From JBBDIP01 sp050260675 (lineage in GTDB: Bacteria > Bacillota > Sulfobacillia > Fermentithermobacillales > Fermentithermobacillaceae): 64,000 nucleotides of DNA. Every line of letters begins with the position of its first letter. Position 1 is the stretch's first letter. The notes below the pieces were generated by a model. It was not told where the DNA came from. It saw only the letters and a list, made by a program, of their open reading frames with translations, and searched no databases. Of the stretch, positions 51,002 to 59,500 are shown piece after piece. The stretch covers positions 496,001 to 560,000 of the forward strand of contig JBLNCN010000005.1 of the NCBI GenBank assembly GCA_050260675.1. The letters run 5' to 3'. Both the position numbers and the translations under genes were made by a program.

Positions 51002-51077
51002 TGCCACACTATGTGGCACTAGCTGCAAATGCGATACACTATGTGTTGCCAAGCGCCGTCGCGACACACCTAGTGGC
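51002..51077 (+). promoter_or_regulatory. Three CACTATGTGGC-type repeats upstream of the MNT gene
   Basis: TGCCACA-CTA-TGTGGCA (51002-51018) is a perfect 7-bp inverted repeat; diverged copies ACACTATGTGTTGCC (51036-51050) and CACACCTAGTGGC (51065-51077) follow at spacings of about 30 nt. They precede the MNT antitoxin-like gene by 60-140 nt, a usual place for an autoregulatory operator. Confidence 0.5.
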
Positions 51078-51139
51078 TCTTCACGGATGTGACCAAACAG
51101 GAGTTAGGCTCAAATCAAAGCATACGGGGAGGGAACAAG

Positions 51140-51436
51140 ATGGAGCCAGCCTTGACTATCGACGAAATCAAGAGGATAGCTAGCGAGATTGCTCAACGCC
51201 ACGGCGTCGAGAGGATGTTCTTGTTTGGCTCCTATGCCAGAGGAGACGCCAAGCCTGACAGCGATCTCGACTTCCGCATCGATCGGGGCCGCATCCGGGG
51301 GCTGTTCGCCCTTGGAGGGCTATATGCGGATCTGGAGGAAGCTTTCCGGCGACCGATTGACCTCCTAACCACAGAGAGCCTGGATGCTGACTTCCGAAGG
51401 ATGATCGCAGCCGAGGAGGTGCGGATCTATGGATGA
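51140..51436 (+). CDS. MNT-domain nucleotidyltransferase (MntA-like antitoxin)
   Basis: 98 residues from ATG 51140 (GGGGAGGG upstream). Minimal nucleotidyltransferase motif FGSYARGDAKPDSDLDFRID with the GS and DxD residues, and PIDLLTTESL following. In MNT-HEPN type VII toxin-antitoxin systems this enzyme adds AMP to the HEPN toxin and neutralises it. The stop overlaps the ATG of a HEPN-like gene by 8 nt, the normal arrangement, but that toxin is truncated. Confidence 0.85.
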   Translation: MEPALTIDEIKRIASEIAQRHGVERMFLFGSYARGDAKPDSDLDFRIDRGRIRGLFALGGLYADLEEAFRRPIDLLTTESLDADFRRMIAAEEVRIYG

Positions 51437-51581
51437 TGCGAAAAGGGACCTCGGCATAATCAGGCGCATTCTGTCCTACTGCGTTGAGATCGAAGAGACA
51501 GTCCGGCAGCGCTGCGGGATTGATGTCGAGGAGGCCCTCCCTCTTGCCATAGTACTTGATGTTGACCGTCTTGCCCGATAG
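51429..51581 (+). pseudogene. Truncated HEPN (DUF86-like) toxin gene
   Basis: Begins MDDAKRDLGIIRRILSYCVE and continues IEETVRQRCG, the typical N-terminus of DUF86/HEPN toxins, then departs from the family after about residue 30 and stops at codon 51. The C-terminal RxxxxxH RNase motif is absent. The departure point coincides with the 3' end of an oppositely oriented truncated gene, so a deletion probably fused the two. Not expected to be toxic. Confidence 0.7.
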
Positions 51582-51773
51582 GTCCCCCACAGTGAACCGC
51601 CCATCGTATCCTGCCTGAGTGGCGGACCGCTCCAGGTCAATGCCAAACACTACCGACGCGACATACTCGCCGATGTGCCCGTCCTTAGCTGGCCTGCCGA
51701 TGAGCTTGGCTATCTCGTGATCCACTGCATTTCGCACACGTAGCATCCCGGCCAACTCGTAGATTTCCTTCAG
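51505..51773 (-). pseudogene. 3'-truncated gene of unknown function (DUF6998-like)
   Basis: Minus-strand coding of about 90 residues: FTLKEIYELAGMLRVRNAVD, EIAKLIGRPAKDGHIGEYVA, then TVNIKYYGKREGLLDINPAA. The style resembles proteins with a C-terminal restriction-like fold (DUF6998 type). GGGAGGTG is upstream with CTG 51773 as possible start. The reading frame stays open across the HEPN and MNT genes but that part is antisense and has no family features, so the real gene ends near 51505. Confidence 0.55.
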
Positions 51774-51968
51774 TGTGAAACACCTCCCAAATGGTATGAC
51801 CTGATTGACCCAAGAGTATGAACATGCATGGCCTCCAGCCGCTGGCGAAACGCGATCTGGCCTCAACTGGACTAGGCACAGGAATCCCCCTACGGGCGGC
51901 GAAACCCCGTTCTGTCGGTCGCGCGGGAATATCCTACGGGCGCGCCCCATACAAGGGAGGATGTACCC

Positions 51969-52535
51969 ATGCCTAAGGTCGAGAACGGACGGTGCTTCTT
52001 CACGCAGCAGTTGTTCCTCGTCGGCACCTACAACGATGACGGGTCGGCCAACTTCGCTCCTATCTCGTGGGTGAGCTACACCTGGGGCAGCCCCTCATGC
52101 CTGGTAATCAGCATGTTCGGTAACAAGCGGACGAAGGACAACATCGCGCGCGACGGATTCTTAACCGCGACAATCGTCACCCCCGACATGCTCGCGCTAG
52201 TAGAGGATCTTGGCGGACCGCCTGTCGCGGACAAGGGCGCTGCCGTCGCCAGCAGGGGATTCCGGATCGACAAGGCGCGAACCATCGCTGCGCCGCTCCT
52301 CGACGGGACGAAGTTCAGTTACGAGTGCCAGGTAACAAAGACCGTCCAGATCGGCGACACCCATACGTACTTCGCCGAAATCAAGGGCGTGAACATGTCG
52401 GACGACGTCCTGAACCTGGACTTCTTCGACCTGCGGGAGATCAACCCGGTCGTCTACTCGCCCGGCCACTACTTCACTATCGGCGAGCATCTAGGGAAGA
52501 TCGGTGATTTCCATAGGAAGGACGACAAGGTATAG
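51969..52535 (+). CDS. Flavin reductase-like FMN-binding split-barrel protein
   Basis: 188 residues, GGGAGGATG 6 nt before the ATG. Sequence blocks FLVGTYNDDGSANFAPISWVSYTW, SMFGNKRTKDNIARDGFLT (landmarks GTYNDDGSANFAPISW and KRTKDNI) and YFAEIKGV are those of the flavin reductase/flavoredoxin split barrel that binds FMN. Such small proteins reduce flavins or bind FMN in electron transfer. Single gene with the repeat-rich gap behind it. Confidence 0.88.
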   Translation: MPKVENGRCFFTQQLFLVGTYNDDGSANFAPISWVSYTWGSPSCLVISMFGNKRTKDNIARDGFLTATIVTPDMLALVEDLGGPPVADKGAAVASRGFRIDKARTIAAPLLDGTKFSYECQVTKTVQIGDTHTYFAEIKGVNMSDDVLNLDFFDLREINPVVYSPGHYFTIGEHLGKIGDFHRKDDKV

Positions 52536-52652
52536 CCCGCGGAGGCCGCTCGCCAGACCTCCCCTGAGCGCCCTTGAGGACGGCTGGACGAGACTTGATT
52601 GAGCTGGAAGGTGCGCTGAAACGGGGGTTGCTCCGAAATCGCACGCCCTCTG

Positions 52653-52980
52653 CCTGATGAGGTGCACGGGTGTACCCCCTCCCGGCAAGGATGCACCGAA
52701 TTGAAGCAAGGTATGGGATTTGGAAGTGCCCGCCGAAGAGCTCCAGGCACGGACGCTTCGATTTGATGCGTCCTCATCGTGATGAGGGACAGTAGTGAAC
52801 GAGGTCAGGGTGATGAGGTGCACAGGTGGGCATGGTTTGCTTGATGAGGTGCACCAGAGTGCAGGCTTGTTCTGACACGGGATGGCGGAGGTCCGCCCAG
52901 CCAAACCCTGCTTCGCTTTGGTGCATGGTCGCGGATGGCGTGCTTCATCCTGATGCATGGTCGCCCACGGGATGCATGAT
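52653..52980. repeat. Dispersed intergenic element, copy 2
   Basis: Landmarks in order: CCTGATGAGGTGCACGGGTG, GGATGCACCGAATTGAAGCAAGG, GATTTGATGCGTCCTCATCG, GATGAGGGACAGTAG, TGATGAGGTGCACAGGTG, GATGAGGTGCACCAGAG, GGCGGAGGTCCGCCCAG, then two copies of TGCATGGTCGC. It fills most of the gap after the flavin reductase gene (52536-53029). Homologous to copies at 49180 and 61241. Confidence 0.75.
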
Positions 52981-53029
52981 TCGGGTGCGGCCCGCGGGAC
53001 GAGGTCCGGACGAATCGTCCATGAAAGCG

Positions 53030-53219
53030 GTATGCCACTTCTCCTGCATCCACGGACCATGCTGGTCTCCTGACGAAACCCGCTTCGCGTACTCCGACAT
53101 AGAGGGCAAGTATTCCGGGGGCTGCTTCTTCTTTTCTGGTAATCCGCGACGTTGCTACCGGTGAGGAAACCGTGGTCGCACGCGGCGAGCCCGACTTCAC
53201 AATGAAGCCCGTGCAATAG
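53030..53219 (+). pseudogene. Fragment of a TolB/WD40-like beta-propeller protein
   Basis: One frame reads PCWSPDETRFAYSDIEGKY, a PD40-type propeller blade motif; after a plus-one frame shift near 53125 it continues FLVIRDVATGEETVVARGEP to a stop at 53219, the next half-blade. No start or upstream blades are present; the dispersed element copy 2 abuts on the left. A decayed gene remnant. Confidence 0.6.
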
Positions 53220-53364
53220 ACTGAGGACGGCGAGACCCGGTCAAGCTGTTCAAGGGGAGAAATCGCGCCCGGCGGCCGAAGAGCCCCTAGCCCTGATTCT
53301 ACAGAGGGGCTCTGATTCTCCGAAGGGGTTCTGCTTCCTGAGGCGGGCCGAGTTACGGATTCTT

Positions 53365-53499
53365 CCCGCCAGTCTCACAAGCACTGGCGGGGGATTCTCG
53401 GAATGGGTCGGAATCGTGGCGGGTTTCGCCCGCCACGTCTTAGAACCGGTGTGGATTCCGCCCGCCACGTCTTAGAACCGGTGTGGATTCCGCCCGCCA
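53365..53499. repeat. Hairpin cluster and 32-bp tandem direct repeat
   Basis: CCCGCCAGT/ACTGGCGGG (53365-53391) and GTGGCGGG/CCCGCCAC (53415-53435) are hairpins; a 32-bp unit starting CGCCCGCCACGTCTTAGAAC is repeated exactly at 53426-53457 and 53458-53489 with a third partial copy to 53499. Short GATTCT duplications lie just before (53294-53330). The interval 53220-53622 shows no supported gene. Confidence 0.75.
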
Positions 53500-53622
53500 C
53501 AAGCCGTAACTACGGCGGAGTTTCCCGACAACAACCAGCATGAGGTGCCGAACGAATCGCGCGCGGAGTCACATGACATAACCGGGTTCGTCTATCTTCC
53601 GTTCCGACGCCGGATAACTGGG

Positions 53623-54063
53623 TCACCCCAGCCCCTGCTGAAACGCAATCTCATACCTTGTCCCATGATGGAACAGCACGCCGTCGGTCAGGCGAATGCG
53701 CAGTATGCATGTATTCGGGTCGCTCTCGTCGACATGCCCGTTCGTGTACCACTCAGCGAAGACCTTCCTGAGGCGATCCATGAGCGAGGTATTCTTCTTG
53801 TCGCAGGGATGCCCGATATTCTCGCCAACTCCGTGCGCCGTGAACCACTCTCCGCAAATAGCAACAGTGGGATTCATGGCGATATGCTTCATCTTGTTCG
53901 ATAGCGCATAGGTAACCACGTAGAACGCCCCATCCTCGTAATAGGCGTTCACGATGCGGACAGACGGGCGGCCGTCATCAACCGTCGCAAGTGATATAAG
54001 TGTGTCGCGGCCGAACCTCTCAGCCAGGAAGGACATGGCCTTGGCATAGGTCTCAGTAGGCAT
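53623..54063 (-). CDS. Pyridoxamine 5'-phosphate oxidase-like split-barrel protein
   Basis: 146 residues from ATG 54063, which follows GAGAGGTGG by about 8 nt; in-frame upstream codons reach 54144 but overlap the conserved leader. Blocks LISLATVDDGRPSVRIVNAYY, FYVVTYALSNKMKHIAMNPTVAICGEW (landmarks SNKMKHIAMNP and AICGEWF) are typical of general stress/PPOX-like FMN- or haem-binding split barrels. Likely flavin-binding; substrate unknown. Follows the DUF7309/DUF6930-type gene direction only by strand reversal of order: it is downstream of that gene by 84 nt. Confidence 0.85.
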   Translation of the reverse strand: MPTETYAKAMSFLAERFGRDTLISLATVDDGRPSVRIVNAYYEDGAFYVVTYALSNKMKHIAMNPTVAICGEWFTAHGVGENIGHPCDKKNTSLMDRLRKVFAEWYTNGHVDESDPNTCILRIRLTDGVLFHHGTRYEIAFQQGLG

Positions 54064-54071
54064 CCAACCAA

Positions 54072-54125
54072 CCACCTCTCCGAGGTGTTTCAACGTTCGC
54101 CCCGCTGCCACCTTTCGGGCGACCC
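54072..54125 (-). promoter_or_regulatory. Conserved 5' leader, copy 2
   Basis: Matches 29658-29711. Here the ribosome binding site is part of a small perfect hairpin CACCTC-GGA-GAGGTG, which could hide it. Exact shared blocks: CGAAA, ACGTTGAAAC, AGAGGTGG. Confidence 0.5.
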
Positions 54126-54147
54126 GCTTCATGGTTGAGAGCACGGT

Positions 54148-55206
54148 TCATCGGGAACCGCCTTGCGGACCCCTTTTCATCCACTCCAACATTCCCGCTA
54201 TCACTGAATCCATCTGCGGCATGGAGTCGACCAAACGGATCCTTATGTCCAGCCTGGTCCGAAGCGTCTTGAACAGCTCATACAGATTCCTGTTCCTGAC
54301 CCGTATGACTGACGGCAACTCGCTCGCTGCCGAAATCCCATCCAGGACGACGTTCATGACAGCCGTCCAGTCTTGCTCGTCGGGCTTGATGATCCCGACA
54401 TGCAGCACCCTGGTCGTTCTGCTATCCATGAGTACGACCGCCCTGGGGTAGTATTGGACATCCCCGTCCTGGATAGGACTAGTCATAGGGAACGCATCGA
54501 CATCCCAGGTGGCGTCGGTCCTGTCTGAGCGCTCCAGGATCCCCTCGATTCGCTCCACATCCGATTCGGCCCAGACTTCGGGGGCAACATAGGGTTTGGG
54601 GGACTCCCAGGTATCGTGCCAGCCCCCGCCGTCTTGGGCTTCATCGTAGACGCGGACCAGTATCGCGCCACTCCTTCGTCGCAACAGCATCTTCGGGTCC
54701 GCCTGCAGCCTCTCGGCGATGTGCACAACTTGGTCCAGTGCCTGCGAGAGCTGCTCGCATTCCTCGCCCGTCAAGACTCTGGGATACCGCCACGGCTCCA
54801 CGCGCCGGGCCCACGGCCATGCTGTCCGCCGACCGATGCGGACCCCCGCACTCATCCCACCAGCCTTGAGGGAGGGCCAATCTTCGCTCGGGACCTCCTC
54901 CCTACTAATGAGGTGGAGGAAAAGGGCGTCCATTTCGACGGCAAGATCCGAAAAGGGCCGCATGCCCCCCGCCAGGACTTCGCTTAGGTGAGAGTAGCCG
55001 CGGTCTCCCAGGCAGAGGGCGATGCCATAGACCTGCCCGAGCAGTCCCATAACCACGCACCAGCCGGTAACCCCAGTTCGCGGGTCCTTCACACCGACGA
55101 GCTGGCTATCACCCATCCATCTCCAGGGAGCCATACGTGCGAATTCTCGCGCCGAGTCATATAGTCGCTTCAGTTGTTCGGTGGTTGGGGCCGCCAAAGC
55201 ATTCAT
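54148..55206 (-). CDS. DUF7309/DUF6930-like protein of unknown function
   Basis: 352 residues from ATG 55206 (AAAGG 5 nt upstream). The reading frame extends to 55293 but that part overlaps a methyltransferase remnant. The N-terminal block LYDSAREFARMAPWRWMGDSQLVGVKDPRTG and WCVVMGLLGQVYGIALCLG (landmarks APWRWM and VVMGLLGQVYG) match a family I know as DUF7309, and the C-terminal half fits the associated DUF6930. No enzyme motif, no signal peptide. Same strand as the PPOX gene and the AbiEi-like gene. Function unknown. Confidence 0.75.
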   Translation of the reverse strand: MNALAAPTTEQLKRLYDSAREFARMAPWRWMGDSQLVGVKDPRTGVTGWCVVMGLLGQVYGIALCLGDRGYSHLSEVLAGGMRPFSDLAVEMDALFLHLISREEVPSEDWPSLKAGGMSAGVRIGRRTAWPWARRVEPWRYPRVLTGEECEQLSQALDQVVHIAERLQADPKMLLRRRSGAILVRVYDEAQDGGGWHDTWESPKPYVAPEVWAESDVERIEGILERSDRTDATWDVDAFPMTSPIQDGDVQYYPRAVVLMDSRTTRVLHVGIIKPDEQDWTAVMNVVLDGISAASELPSVIRVRNRNLYELFKTLRTRLDIRIRLVDSMPQMDSVIAGMLEWMKRGPQGGSR

Positions 55207-55243
55207 CCCTTTCTGCGGGAGAACTACCTGAGGCAGGGCCGGG

Positions 55244-55386
55244 CTAAGCCTTCCTCGCCCAGATAATCGCCCGGTTTCCGATCCTAAACTCATCCACTGG
55301 TCTGTGATCGTGACCCCCGTATTCCTGCTCGATCTCGAAGCCGGCGGCAGTCAGCCACGAGTGAACAGAGCGCGGATTGTGCTGCA
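55244..55386 (-). pseudogene. C-terminal remnant of a SAM-dependent methyltransferase
   Basis: The minus strand encodes MQHNPRSVHSWLTAAGFEIE, then QEYGGHDHRPVDEFRIGNRA and IIWARKA with a stop at 55244. This is the typical last 45 residues of class I methyltransferases, where the S-x-W-L-x-x-A-G-F-x-I helix-strand is followed by a final strand. The SAM-binding part is missing; the AbiEi-like gene abuts where it should be. Confidence 0.55.
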
Positions 55387-55393
55387 TCAGGCA

Positions 55394-55993
55394 CTACATC
55401 CACACTCCTACCAGGTCGCCAACCTTCTTGTGGATGCGGAAACGCCTTGCGTACTCCATCAGGTGGATGACGTTTCGCAGCCTGTCCCTGACATAGGCCT
55501 GAATCGCTTTCGTGACAACCTCCTGCTCTATTTTGGAGGAATTCCGAATCACATCGCAGATAGTCCGCTCACGGTCATAGACTCGCATTCTTACGCCGTC
55601 CACTATCGAGTCGCTTACTCCGATTTCGAGATAGCTCGGGACAACATAGTGCACCCTTAGCGGAGGGTAAGCGATCTTCAGCCTCTTCCGATTGAGTCTC
55701 TTGTCGACAGCAATATGCCACCCATCAGGGGTTCTGTCGGTGTACCCATAGTGGTGCAGCATGGTCTCCATGCACAGGATGGCGTCCGGGATCAGACGCG
55801 AGATTATCTCTACGTCGCTCTTCCGTCCTAGTTCGGTCCACTCGTACACCCCTCGCTTGATGCGTGATATGATACCGGACTCCACCAGCTCGGCGATGTA
55901 ACTTGTATGAATGCTGGCAGCTAGCATCTGGCGCGTTGTTGCGATATTGTCGCCAGCCTTGAAGATGTCCCTGATGGTCTCATACTTACTCAT
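55394..55993 (-). CDS. AbiEi-type antitoxin (type IV toxin-antitoxin) transcriptional regulator-like
   Basis: 199 residues. N-terminal winged-helix-like segment (IRDIFKAGDNIATTRQMLAA, SYIAELVESGIISRIKRGVYEWTE landmarks GIISRIKRGVYEW) and the C-terminal antitoxin domain (DAILCMETMLHHYGYTDR, MRVYDRERTICDVIRN, AIQAYVR) of the AbiEi family. The normal partner AbiEii, a nucleotidyltransferase toxin, should lie directly downstream; instead a methyltransferase remnant is there. It is therefore an orphan antitoxin or a regulator. A 17-bp palindrome lies 214 nt upstream. Confidence 0.85.
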   Translation of the reverse strand: MSKYETIRDIFKAGDNIATTRQMLAASIHTSYIAELVESGIISRIKRGVYEWTELGRKSDVEIISRLIPDAILCMETMLHHYGYTDRTPDGWHIAVDKRLNRKRLKIAYPPLRVHYVVPSYLEIGVSDSIVDGVRMRVYDRERTICDVIRNSSKIEQEVVTKAIQAYVRDRLRNVIHLMEYARRFRIHKKVGDLVGVWM

Positions 55994-56206
55994 GATTCTG
56001 TCCCGTTACAAATATCTCCTCGGCGGATCGCATAGCAGATAGTTCTAACAAAGGCATATCAGATCCATACTCTGGAAGCAATACTTCCGCTGGGATGTGG
56101 GCGAGGCGCACGAAAACGAGGCGCGCACAAAACGGTGAACAGGCGTCAGACTGCATGACTATAGATTCGATCGGGTTCCAACAGGAAAACCATCTAGGCG
56201 ATTTCA

Positions 56207-56245
56207 CTAACTGGAGTATCGCCGTCATGGCGATAATCCAGTTAG
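56207..56245. repeat. Large palindrome, 17-bp arms
   Basis: CTAACTGGAGTATCGCC pairs with GGCGATAATCCAGTTAG with one mismatch around a 5-nt loop GTCAT. It is upstream of the AbiEi-like gene and downstream of the C39-like gene. AbiEi proteins bind inverted repeats, so an operator is possible; a remnant insertion-sequence end or terminator is the alternative. Confidence 0.7.
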
Positions 56246-56292
56246 CGGAGGAATTCCTGATACAGTTGACTAGCGATGGATGAAAGTACAAA

Positions 56293-56316
56293 GGGCGGGC
56301 GCTTTATGGCCCGCCC
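56293..56316 (-). terminator. Rho-independent terminator of the C39-like gene
   Basis: GGGCGGGC and GCCCGCCC form a perfect 8-bp stem with 8-nt loop; on the minus strand it is followed by TTTGTACTTT. It lies 184 nt beyond the stop of the large C39-like gene. Confidence 0.7.
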
Positions 56317-56355
56317 CCTGCTGTCACACTAGCCTGCCAACGCCTTGGCCCGATC

Positions 56356-56505
56356 GGTCAGACCTGGTCAGACCTATCGATAGGCGGCGCTATTGAGCAT
56401 CCGTTACTGAGTTGCTCAGTTGCCAGGTTGCCTGCCCAGTTCCTCAGTTGCCCAGTTGCTCAATCGCCCACTTGCCCAGTTGCCCGGTCGTTCCGTTACT
56501 CAGTC
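56356..56505. repeat. Direct repeat GGTCAGACCT x2 and degenerate CAGTTGCC tract
   Basis: GGTCAGACCT occurs twice back to back (56356-56375), followed by the palindrome CTATCGATAG. From 56401 to 56505 the sequence is a degenerate 7-10-nt repeat on the theme CAGTTGCC/CAGTTGCTC, ending at the stop of the large gene. Slippage-type low-complexity DNA; no gene. Confidence 0.7.
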
Positions 56506-59500
56506 TCTCAGCGACACAGGATAGATAACCTGATTGTTCCCGCTCAGCGTCACGTTCTTGCCTGCAACCGAACCATACAGCTTGGCGTTACCGGAGAACC
56601 TGACGCCGCCGTTTGAGGCATACACGCGGGCTCCCAACCATCCGTTTCCGCTGATATCGACGTTGCCCGCTACACTCACAACTAGCGGGACCTCTCCGGA
56701 TGGCTTCGATGACGCATTGCCGGATAGCGCGGTGTTTCCCTCGGCCACGATCGTGCCTGCTCCTCGCAGGACGCTGTTACCGGACATCTCGACGCTGCCC
56801 TCAAACCAGGCCGTCCCGCCGAGCGCCACCTGGGTATTGCCCGTGACGATGAGATTGCCCGCGCTGTGCATCGGGCCTATCGTCAGTACGCTTCCGTTGC
56901 CGCTCACGTCGATATCCCCAGCAGCGCGGACCTTGGCCACAATTGCAGCATTTCCAGACACCTTGACGCCGCCCTCGGTCGCGATCACTACGATATCTCC
57001 GCCGCTCTGGGTGAGCCGCGCGTTACCCTCGATTTTGACGGCGGGGCCTGCGCCGGCGCCCCCGCTGGCAATGACGCCCGAGTTCTCACTGATGATTACA
57101 CCCGCGCTCTCGCTGATGATGACGCCCGCGCCCTGGAGTTTGGCGTTGCCGCTCAAAGTGACGGAACCGCTGACCAGCAGCACACCGTCTAGGGTCACGC
57201 CGTTATTGCCGCCGATGGTCAGGTTCCCGTCGATCCACGAGTAGGAGCCGTTGGTCCCAAGCACCGCTCCGTTGGGCGCAGCGTAGTCACCGGCGACCTT
57301 CTTTTCCTCGTCAGCCTGCGCTTGTGCCTTCAGGGCATCCACGTCCGGCTGGTCCGCATACGACTCAGCGAGGTAGGCGTCCAAGTCCGGAGCAGCGAAC
57401 CATACCGGCTCGGACAGTGACTCGGTCAGCGCTCCGGCAACCTTTGCGTTCCCTGACCTGGTCACCGAACCGACAGCAGTGGCATCTCCGCCTACCAACG
57501 CGTTGCCTTGAAGGATGATGCTTCCGGCCGCGTACACATCCCCCTCGGCGGGTGCAGACGGATCAGAAGCCGTGCTTGAGTTACCGGCCATCGACAGGTC
57601 GCCGTCTAGAGCCACGATTGCGTATCGAGAGACGCTCACCGGCGGTTCCAGCGGTGAGTAGTCGATCTCTACGGTCAGGCGATAGTTGTTGTTCCGCGTC
57701 ACCGTCACCCCGGTTACGACGGCCCCGCATCCGGTGCTGTCGCCAACCTTGGGTAGCCCGTGGATCATGTCTGCTGTGAACGGGTTCGCGTAAAAGTAGG
57801 CGCTGTTCCCGCCCGGGTAGTCGTTGGACTGGAGGCGGATGGACACGGAGTAAGCCTCCCCGGCCTTGAACTTGCCGTTCTCCAGCGCCCCGGTCCATGT
57901 GAACAGCGGCTCGTTGGCGGCAAAGAAGAACAAGTCGGGCTGGTCATCGGGACTGGGGATGTAGACCCTATGCGGAACATCCCCGACCTTCGGAGGTACT
58001 ATCGTCCCCCAATGGAACGACTCGATGGTCCCACGCAGCACCGATACCTTATAGCTCGCGGTGGCGGCTTGGTAGACGCCGTCGGACTCGACGGAAACTG
58101 TAATGACAACATCGTTGCCCACGTTGTAGGGTGTGACCCGGCCATTGGCATCCACTCTGGCGATGGCGGTGTTGGAACTGGTCCAGGTCATGACGCCGTT
58201 GCCCTGATACCCGTTCAGGACATTGGTGAAAGGAAAGTCGATGTGATACAGCCCCACGCTGTCCTGCGCAAAAGACAGGTTCAGCGGCAGAAGCGATCCC
58301 CCGGCCTTGATGGAGTATTTGTTGAGCGTCACCCCATCCCAGGCCAGGACCGCGAGGAAGTCTCCCTCAGCGAGCGTCCCTGTGGTTTTGGCGTCCGCGC
58401 TGTCAAAGTCCGCGGCATCCTCCACGACCGTTCCCGACGCAAAAAGCTTCATTGTCGCAAGTCTGGCGGGCCTGAGCCCGGAGAGAAACTCCTGGACCGG
58501 GGTCTCGCCGAAGACGATGTCCTTCTCATTGGGACTGATCTCATCCCCGGTGACAGTGTAATCGGTCGAGCTGACAGTGGCCCGGACCAGGGGTTTGATG
58601 TCGCTGTCCCTATCCACAATGAACAGCTTCCCGGTGTGGGCATCGGTGTTGGATACATAGAGCCGGAAGTCAGGGTCGTCAAGGATCTCGTCGGCCAGGG
58701 TCAGCAGGTCGCTGGAATTCGTGGCCACGTTGACGTACTTGTATGTCGACGGGTTTGCTCCAACGAAGACCTCCGGTTCTGTGATATACGCGATGAAGCC
58801 ATGCCGGCTGCTGTAGGTGCTGCTGGTTTTCGGCGTTACGATAGGCGTGCTGGCGCCAAAAGCATCCAGCCTGAGCCCGTAGCTGCCGGGCTCCACTTCT
58901 TCTAGATCCGCTTGGACGCGCTGAACCGGGTGGTTTCCGACTCCCTGAACCTTGCCCGGTTTGACGACGTAGATCGCATTCCTGCTCCAGACGTTCTGGA
59001 ACTGGTCTACTCTATAGAGCTTGCGGACCGTTGCGTTGCTCGGATTGTACGGGTCGTTGGAGATGAAGTACTCCACGCCGCCCACTACCGTGAACCCGCG
59101 CAGGACGATCAAGTGTCCCGGCGTCGAACCGTAGGCGTTCTCAAGGTAGTTGGGCGCGGTGGGATCGGTGGAATACGCCACGCTGGCGCCGACGGCATAA
59201 CCGCTCTTCAGGTGCCGCTTTATGCCCTCGATGGTGGAGTAGTCAACGTAGGATTGATAGCCGTAGGACCCAGCCGCAGCCATAGTGAAAGACCAGTTGC
59301 CGAAAGAGAGTGCTCTAAAGTCGAGGCAGCCCATGGCGTACTCCTCTGGCAGGACGTTCAGCGGAGCGCCCTCCATCTGCGATACGCTGTTAATCATCAT
59401 TGCACCCGTGGTCGCGCTGCACATGACGCCGCTGATGTTCGGTGAGCGGACCATCTGGGAGTACTGGGGGACGTCAACCTCGCAGGTGTAGTCGTCGATT

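Noticed and set aside
51180..51504. Minus-strand continuation of the truncated DUF6998-like gene across the HEPN and MNT genes.
   Set aside because: Beyond about 51505 it is antisense to a well-supported gene and shows no family features.
55986..56291. 101-codon minus-strand frame upstream of the AbiEi-like gene.
   Set aside because: No ribosome binding site, no domain, and it runs across the 17-bp palindrome.
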